From assembly GCF_010726765.1 (NCBI RefSeq), contig NZ_AP022601.1:806001-870000 (forward strand): a stretch of DNA of 64,000 nucleotides, given 5' to 3'. Origin of the DNA: Mycobacterium gallinarum. GTDB taxonomy: Bacteria; Actinomycetota; Actinomycetes; Mycobacteriales; Mycobacteriaceae. Shown piece by piece: positions 59,929-64,000 of the stretch. Made by a program: the position numbers and the translations under genes. The stretch's first letter is position 1. The number at the start of each line of letters is the position of its first letter. Under the pieces are notes generated by a model. It searched no databases. It was not told where the DNA came from and was given only the letters and a program-made list of their open reading frames with translations.

Positions 59929-60261
59929 ATGACGGCATTGCTGCGCGAGGTGATCGGCGACGTGCTGCGCCGCGCCCGCACCGAGCAGGGCCGCACCCTG
60001 CGCGAGGTGTCCGACTCCGCCCGGGTCAGCCTGGGTTACCTCTCCGAGGTCGAGCGTGGCCGCAAGGAGGCGTCGAGCGAGTTGCTCAGCGCCATCTGCA
60101 GTGCGCTGGACGTGCCGCTGTCGCGGGTGCTGTCCGACGCGGGCGACGAGATGGGTCGCCAGGAACTCGCGGCGTTCGAGCGCGAATCGATCGGTTCGGC
60201 CAACATCGACGCCGCGACCAAGGTCGTCATTCCGCAGGTCGTGTCAATGGCGGTCGCCTGA
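59929..60261 (+). CDS. clgR: XRE-family regulator ClgR
   Basis: A 110-residue activator of Clp protease, chaperone and envelope-stress genes. The HTH (about 8-65: [40 protein letters not shown]) is followed by a short tail ending in [10 protein letters not shown], a C-terminal that resembles Clp-degraded tails with small hydrophobic residues. ATG 59929 has AAAGGGGAG 6 nt upstream. It opens the psp operon and is preceded by the sigma-E site. Confidence 0.93.
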   Translation: MTALLREVIGDVLRRARTEQGRTLREVSDSARVSLGYLSEVERGRKEASSELLSAICSALDVPLSRVLSDAGDEMGRQELAAFERESIGSANIDAATKVVIPQVVSMAVA

Positions 60262-60376
60262 AAAGGCTCAAGCCGGTGTAGGTGCGACAACAGTCACCGA
60301 CCCGATAGATTGGGCAGCACGGTAAGCCGGCGGCCCAGGGCCGAGACAACGACAGACACGAAGGCGGAATGAACCG

Positions 60377-61189
60377 ATGGCCAATCCGTTCACCAAGGCG
60401 TGGAAGTACCTGATGGCGCTCTTCAGCTCCAAGGTCGATGAGTACGCCGATCCGAAGGTGCAGATCCAGCAGGCCATCGAGGAGGCCCAGCGCCAGCACC
60501 AGGCGCTGACCCAGCAGGCCGCCCAGGTCATCGGTAATCAGCGTCAGCTGGAGATGCGGCTCAACCGCCAGCTCGCTGATATCGAGAAGCTTCAAGTCAA
60601 CGTCCGCCAGGCCCTGACGCTGGCCGACCAGGCGACCGCGGCCGGGGATGCCGCGAAAGCCACCGAGTACACCAATGCCGCCGAGGCGTTCGCCGCGCAG
60701 CTGGTGACCTCGGAGCAGAGCGTCGAGGACCTCAAGTCTCTGCACGATCAGGCGCTGCAGGCCGCCGGGCAGGCCAAGAAGGCGGTCGAGCAGAACGCGA
60801 TGATGCTGCAGCAGAAGATCGCCGAGCGCACCAAGCTGCTCAGCCAACTCGAGCAGGCCAAGATGCAGGAACAGGTCAGTGCATCGCTGCGGTCGATGAG
60901 CGAGCTGGCCGCGCCCGGCAGCACGCCGAGCCTCGACGAGGTCCGCGACAAGATCGAACGGCGCTACGCCAACGCGATCGGGTCCGCGGAGCTGGCCCAG
61001 AACTCCGTGCAGGGCCGGATGATGGAGGTGCAGTCGGCCAGCGTGCAGATGGCCGGCCACTCGCGGCTCGAGCAGATCCGCGCGTCCATGCGGGGTGAGC
61101 AGTTGCCGGCGGGCGGTAACGCCGCAGCCGCGCCTGCCGCGCCTGCCGCCAACCCGCAGGCGGCACCGGAAAACCCACTGTCGCAGTAA
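60377..61189 (+). CDS. pspA: Phage-shock protein A homologue (35-kDa antigen)
   Basis: A 270-residue peripheral membrane-repair protein of the PspA/IM30 family. [20 protein letters not shown] is the amphipathic N-terminus. Residues 25-220 form a long coiled coil ([40 protein letters not shown]). The C-terminal 30 residues are Ala/Pro/Asn-rich. It is encoded 115 bp after clgR and 18 bp before the PspM gene. The clgR-pspA-pspM system preserves membrane integrity under surface stress. Confidence 0.94.
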   Translation: MANPFTKAWKYLMALFSSKVDEYADPKVQIQQAIEEAQRQHQALTQQAAQVIGNQRQLEMRLNRQLADIEKLQVNVRQALTLADQATAAGDAAKATEYTNAAEAFAAQLVTSEQSVEDLKSLHDQALQAAGQAKKAVEQNAMMLQQKIAERTKLLSQLEQAKMQEQVSASLRSMSELAAPGSTPSLDEVRDKIERRYANAIGSAELAQNSVQGRMMEVQSASVQMAGHSRLEQIRASMRGEQLPAGGNAAAAPAAPAANPQAAPENPLSQ

Positions 61190-61207
61190 CGTCCGTGAGG
61201 AACAGGT

Positions 61208-62026
61208 GTGAATTCGCGAGCCAGTAGACCGGAGGCTTGGCGCTCGGTGGTGCAACGCGGTGTGGACACCGCCGCGGAGTGGTCCGATGTGCTGGCCGAA
61301 AAGCTCAACGCCGCAGCGGATCCGCGCGCCAAACTGTTGCGCAAGCGACGCTGGGCCCTGCGGCTCGGCGTGTTCTTCACGGTGTCGTCGCTGTTCTGGA
61401 TCGGTGTCACCGGACTGCTGTCGGCGTGGGAGACCCCGTTCTGGGCACTGTTCATCCCGGCTCCCATCGCTGTCGGCGCCGCATTCCTGGCGACGCTGTC
61501 CTTCCTCCGCTACCGCTGGCTGCGCGGTGAACCGTTGCCGCCGCAGCGTTCCCGTACCGCTCGACGGCTGCCGGCGTGGGGTTCGGCCGCCCGTCAGCCG
61601 ATGGCCGCGCTGGCGGCCTCAGAGCGCGGTCTGTTCTCGCTTCTCGGGGTGATGGAGCGCGGTCGACTGCTGCCCGCCGACGAGCTTCGTGAGCTGACGG
61701 TCGCGGCCAACCAGACCGCCGCCACGATGACCGCGACCGCGAACGAGGTGGTGTCGATGGAGCGCACAATGAGTTCCGCGCCGCAGTCGCGCGCGCATTT
61801 GGCGCCGACGATTCAGGCCTTCACCGCTCAGCTGCAGCAGGGTAGCCGTCAGTACGACGAAATGGTAACCGCGGCAGCGCAATTGGTGTCAGCGGCCAAC
61901 ACCGGGTCGATGTCGAGCTCACCGATGACCCAACAGCGCTACCGCAACGAGCTGTCGAATGCGACCGATCGGCTGCTCGGATGGGCACAGGCCTTCGACG
62001 AACTCGGCCACCTGCGCCGGGCTTAG
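61208..62026 (+). CDS. pspM: Membrane partner of PspA (Rv2743c/PspM-like)
   Basis: A 272-residue protein. An amphipathic charged N-terminus (WSDVLAEKLNAAADPRAKLLRKRR) precedes two TM segments (about 55-75 and 80-100: LGVFFTVSSLFWIGVTGLLS, ALFIPAPIAVGAAFLATLSF). The soluble C-terminal domain is helical (TVAANQTAATMTATANEVVS). GTG 61208 follows pspA by 18 bp and has GAGGAACAGG upstream. It anchors PspA in mycobacteria by homology. No gene for the small PspN follows; instead DUF5313 converges here with a 4-bp overlap. Confidence 0.86.
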   Translation: MNSRASRPEAWRSVVQRGVDTAAEWSDVLAEKLNAAADPRAKLLRKRRWALRLGVFFTVSSLFWIGVTGLLSAWETPFWALFIPAPIAVGAAFLATLSFLRYRWLRGEPLPPQRSRTARRLPAWGSAARQPMAALAASERGLFSLLGVMERGRLLPADELRELTVAANQTAATMTATANEVVSMERTMSSAPQSRAHLAPTIQAFTAQLQQGSRQYDEMVTAAAQLVSAANTGSMSSSPMTQQRYRNELSNATDRLLGWAQAFDELGHLRRA

Positions 62027-62439
62027 ACGTCGTGCGAGCTCGCCGGTCCTGAGCGCGGCCCGTAGCGCTCGATATACGCCTCGTGGACGTGGGCGTTCTT
62101 CTGGCGGGAGAGTGCGTCGACGAGGTTCGGGTCCAGACCGTGCTTTCGCAGCATGTGTCGTCGCCAGACCTTGTTGAGCGCGTGTGAGAAGAACACGAAT
62201 GGGATCAGGATCGGCAGCGTCATCGACAGATGCACGTCCAATGTCGTCGGGATGAACCAGAACGGGATCAGGATGACGAACGCGGGAATGAATACGCGAA
62301 CCATCATGCGGACCGTGGCGCCCTTGCCCGCCAGGTCGTTGCGCACCCAGTCGTGCATGGACGCCGGCAGCGCTCTGCCGTAGCAGTAGCCAATGTATTC
62401 GACGAAGTTCGGCCGTGTACGCGCGGATTCGGTGCTCAT
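62023..62439 (-). CDS. DUF5313 membrane protein
   Basis: A 138-residue actinobacterial protein, counted from ATG 62439 (MSTESARTRPNFVEYIG..). YCYGRALPASMHDWVRNDLAGKG precedes two TM segments (MMVRVFIPAFVILIPFWFIP, MTLPILIPFVFFSHAL). The tail has RRHMLRKHGLDPNLVDAL. The family is DUF5313, of unknown function. Its end overlaps pspM by 4 bp. Confidence 0.82.
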   Translation of the reverse strand: MSTESARTRPNFVEYIGYCYGRALPASMHDWVRNDLAGKGATVRMMVRVFIPAFVILIPFWFIPTTLDVHLSMTLPILIPFVFFSHALNKVWRRHMLRKHGLDPNLVDALSRQKNAHVHEAYIERYGPRSGPASSHDV

Positions 62440-62469
62440 ATCGAGCCCGAATGATAGCAATGCGGCAGG

Positions 62470-62910
62470 CTACATGGTCGCACGCAGAGACGGGAACACC
62501 GTTGCGGCGACTCCCCGGACGGTTCCCTTCAGGAAGTCCAGCGTGTCGAAATAGTCTCGCCACAGGGTGATCCGCCCCGCATGCACCTCGAAGACCCCGC
62601 ACACCCAGAACTGGATGCGCAGCGGTCCGAACACCAACGCGTCGGTGCGCTCGGTCAGCACCGCATTGCCCTCGGCGGCGATCCGGTGGATCTTCACCTC
62701 GAAGCCCATGCGGCCCTCGCCTCGTCTCATCATGCCGACGATGCGTTCGCGGCCCCTGATCGTCGGAAATCCGACGTTCTGCCATTCGATGGTGTCCGCC
62801 AGCGAGCGGTCGACGGTGTCGAAGTCCTCGTCCTGAAGTGCGTAGAGGAACGTCTCGACGATACGGACGTTGTCGAGGTCGGGTCTTACTCCGGATGCCT
62901 GGTCGGTCAT
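62470..62910 (-). CDS. ephG: Limonene-1,2-epoxide hydrolase family protein (EphG-like)
   Basis: A 146-residue SnoaL/LEH-fold protein. NVRIVETFLYALQDEDFDTVD, WQNVGFPTIRGRERI, DALVFGPLRIQFWVCGVFEV and ITLWRDYFDTLDF show the family's Asp-Arg-Asp triad region. M. tuberculosis EphG (Rv2740) is an active epoxide hydrolase of this type, found at the same position. Substrates are probably lipid or sterol epoxides. The start is ATG 62910; it diverges from the glycosyltransferase over 41 bp. Confidence 0.9.
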   Translation of the reverse strand: MTDQASGVRPDLDNVRIVETFLYALQDEDFDTVDRSLADTIEWQNVGFPTIRGRERIVGMMRRGEGRMGFEVKIHRIAAEGNAVLTERTDALVFGPLRIQFWVCGVFEVHAGRITLWRDYFDTLDFLKGTVRGVAATVFPSLRATM

Positions 62911-62951
62911 GTCCTCAGACTATGGGGCAGCGCTGTGGCATGGTAGGCCCA

Positions 62952-64000
62952 ATGCGCGTCGCGGTCGTTGCCGGACCCGATCCCGGGCACGCCTTTCCGG
63001 CCATTGCGCTGTGCCTTCGCTTCCTGGCCAACGGGGATTCGCCGACACTGTTGAGCGGCACGCAGCGGCTGGCCGTGGCTGCAGCGGCAGGCGTCGACGC
63101 GGTGGAACTCGTGGGTCTGGACGCGACCGAAACCGACGATGACGCCGACGCGGGCGCCAAGATCAACCAGCGGGCGGCTCGGATGGCGGTGCTCAACGGA
63201 CCGCAGCTGACAAAGTTGGCACCGGACCTGGTGGTGTCCGATGTCATCACCGTCGCCGGCGCGTTCGCCGCCGACCTCCTGGGCCTGCCCTGGGTCGAAC
63301 TGAACCCCCAGCCGCTGTATCGACCCTCGAAGGGTCTTCCGCCGATCGGCAGCGGGCTGGCGCCCGGCGTCGGCATCCGCGGCAAGGTCCGTGACACGGT
63401 GTTACGGGCGATGTCCGCCCGTTCATGGCGCGAGGGACTGCGGCAGCGGCAGGCGGCGCGGGCCGAAATCGGTTTGCCTGCAGTCGACCCGGGTCCACGG
63501 CGACGGCTGATTGCCACGCTGCCCGCCCTGGAGGTGCCGCGCCCCGACTGGCCGTCCGAGGCGGTGATCGTCGGGCCCCTGCACTTCGAGCCCACGTCGT
63601 CGGAACTGCCGATTCCGCCCGGCTCCGGCCCGGTGGTGGTCGTCGCACCGTCGACGGCGACGACCGGTGCCCGCGGCCTGGCCGAACTTGCCCTGGACAC
63701 CCTGATCCCCGGCGAGGCGCTGCCGGAGGGGTCCCGGGTCGTGGTGTCGCGGCTGGGCGGCCCCGATGCGCCGGTGCCGCCGTGGGCCGCGGTCGGGCTG
63801 GGCCGCCAGGACGTACTGCTGTCGAGCGCCGACGTGGTGATCTGCGGTGGCGGGCACGGCATCGTGTCCAAGTCACTGCTCGCGGGCGTACCGCTCGTGG
63901 CGGTGCCCGGCGGTGGCGATCAATGGGAGATCGCCAATCGCGTTGTGCGCCAAGGTAGTGGGGTGCTGGTTCGCCCATTGACAGCCGAGGGATTGGCGGC
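62952..64000 (+). CDS. GT1-family glycosyltransferase (MurG/UGT-like), C-terminus cut by the window edge
   Basis: At least 349 residues, still open at 64000. N-terminal Rossmann half: MRVAVVAGPDPGHAFPAIAL. The C-terminal half holds the GT-B donor site VVICGGGHGIVSKSLLAGVP, VAVPGGGDQWEIANRVV, typical of GT1/UGT enzymes. No signal peptide. Its acceptor is unknown; the M. tuberculosis counterpart is Rv2739c, next to recX/recA. The missing C-terminus should be about 40-50 residues by family length. Confidence 0.86.
   Translation, partial: MRVAVVAGPDPGHAFPAIALCLRFLANGDSPTLLSGTQRLAVAAAAGVDAVELVGLDATETDDDADAGAKINQRAARMAVLNGPQLTKLAPDLVVSDVITVAGAFAADLLGLPWVELNPQPLYRPSKGLPPIGSGLAPGVGIRGKVRDTVLRAMSARSWREGLRQRQAARAEIGLPAVDPGPRRRLIATLPALEVPRPDWPSEAVIVGPLHFEPTSSELPIPPGSGPVVVVAPSTATTGARGLAELALDTLIPGEALPEGSRVVVSRLGGPDAPVPPWAAVGLGRQDVLLSSADVVICGGGHGIVSKSLLAGVPLVAVPGGGDQWEIANRVVRQGSGVLVRPLTAEGLA

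Noticed and set aside
62470..64000. Possible recX/recA at the right edge
   Set aside because: Expected nearby from M. tuberculosis order but not inside the window; the last gene is the truncated glycosyltransferase.

Overview
The window reads as chromosomal DNA of a rapidly growing, non-tuberculous mycobacterium (Mycolicibacterium type; species not determined). It is GC-rich, uses many GTG starts and TANNNT -10 boxes, and carries genus-typical genes: efpA, lppU, pptT, clgR-pspA-pspM, DUF3558, DUF4193 and DUF5313 proteins, a PGRS-like protein and a 13E12-type HNH protein. From memory of the M. tuberculosis map, the gene order runs parallel to Rv2846c (efpA) through Rv2739c, with species-specific insertions. 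I saw no rRNA, tRNA, CRISPR array, prophage or transposase. No obviously new defence or biosynthetic system is present. The novelty lies in local insertions, remnants and regulatory architecture.

Layout. 1-7.7 kb: efpA and a tandem efpA-like copy, a large LuxR-type ATPase regulator, and a PGRS-like secreted protein gene split by a frameshift. 7.7-18.9 kb: information-processing core (proS, then rimP-nusA-ylxR-infB-rbfA-nrnA-dinF), with a lipoprotein and ferritin-like pair on the opposite strand. 18.8-26.7 kb: accessory lipid/unknown genes (enoyl-CoA hydratase, methyltransferase, DUF2277, DUF1802, a tiny secreted protein with a strong terminator, and a TetR-CocE hydrolase / sulfotransferase divergon). 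26.8-31.6 kb: metallophosphoesterase-pptT-truB, mntR-like regulator, ribF, rpsO. 31.6-40.5 kb: lppU, gpsI (PNPase) with a long structured leader, pepR, a class A beta-lactamase, a YchJ protein, ald/aldR, dapB and a membrane protein.

40.5-46 kb is the most mosaic part: a small flavoprotein, an SDR followed by a decayed second copy of the flavoprotein, a deazaflavin-type reductase, a membrane protein, a 13E12/HNH gene, a CitE-like lyase and a dienelactone hydrolase. 46-53.9 kb: folate/thymidylate and lysine/cell-wall genes (thyA-dfrA-YcaQ-like DNA glycosylase, hydrolase, deaminase, DUF4193, thyX, dapA, RNase J). 53.9-64 kb: a three-gene minus-strand operon (monooxygenase-SDR-methyltransferase), ftsK, an argA-type acetyltransferase, pgsA3, the envelope-stress operon clgR-pspA-pspM with a sigma-E-like promoter, DUF5313, ephG and a glycosyltransferase cut by the window edge.

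A cross-cutting feature is leaderless transcription: about twenty start codons lie 5-9 nt after a TANNNT box, which also fixes many starts. Two divergent gene pairs appear to use overlapping, symmetric -10 elements that share one TA step.
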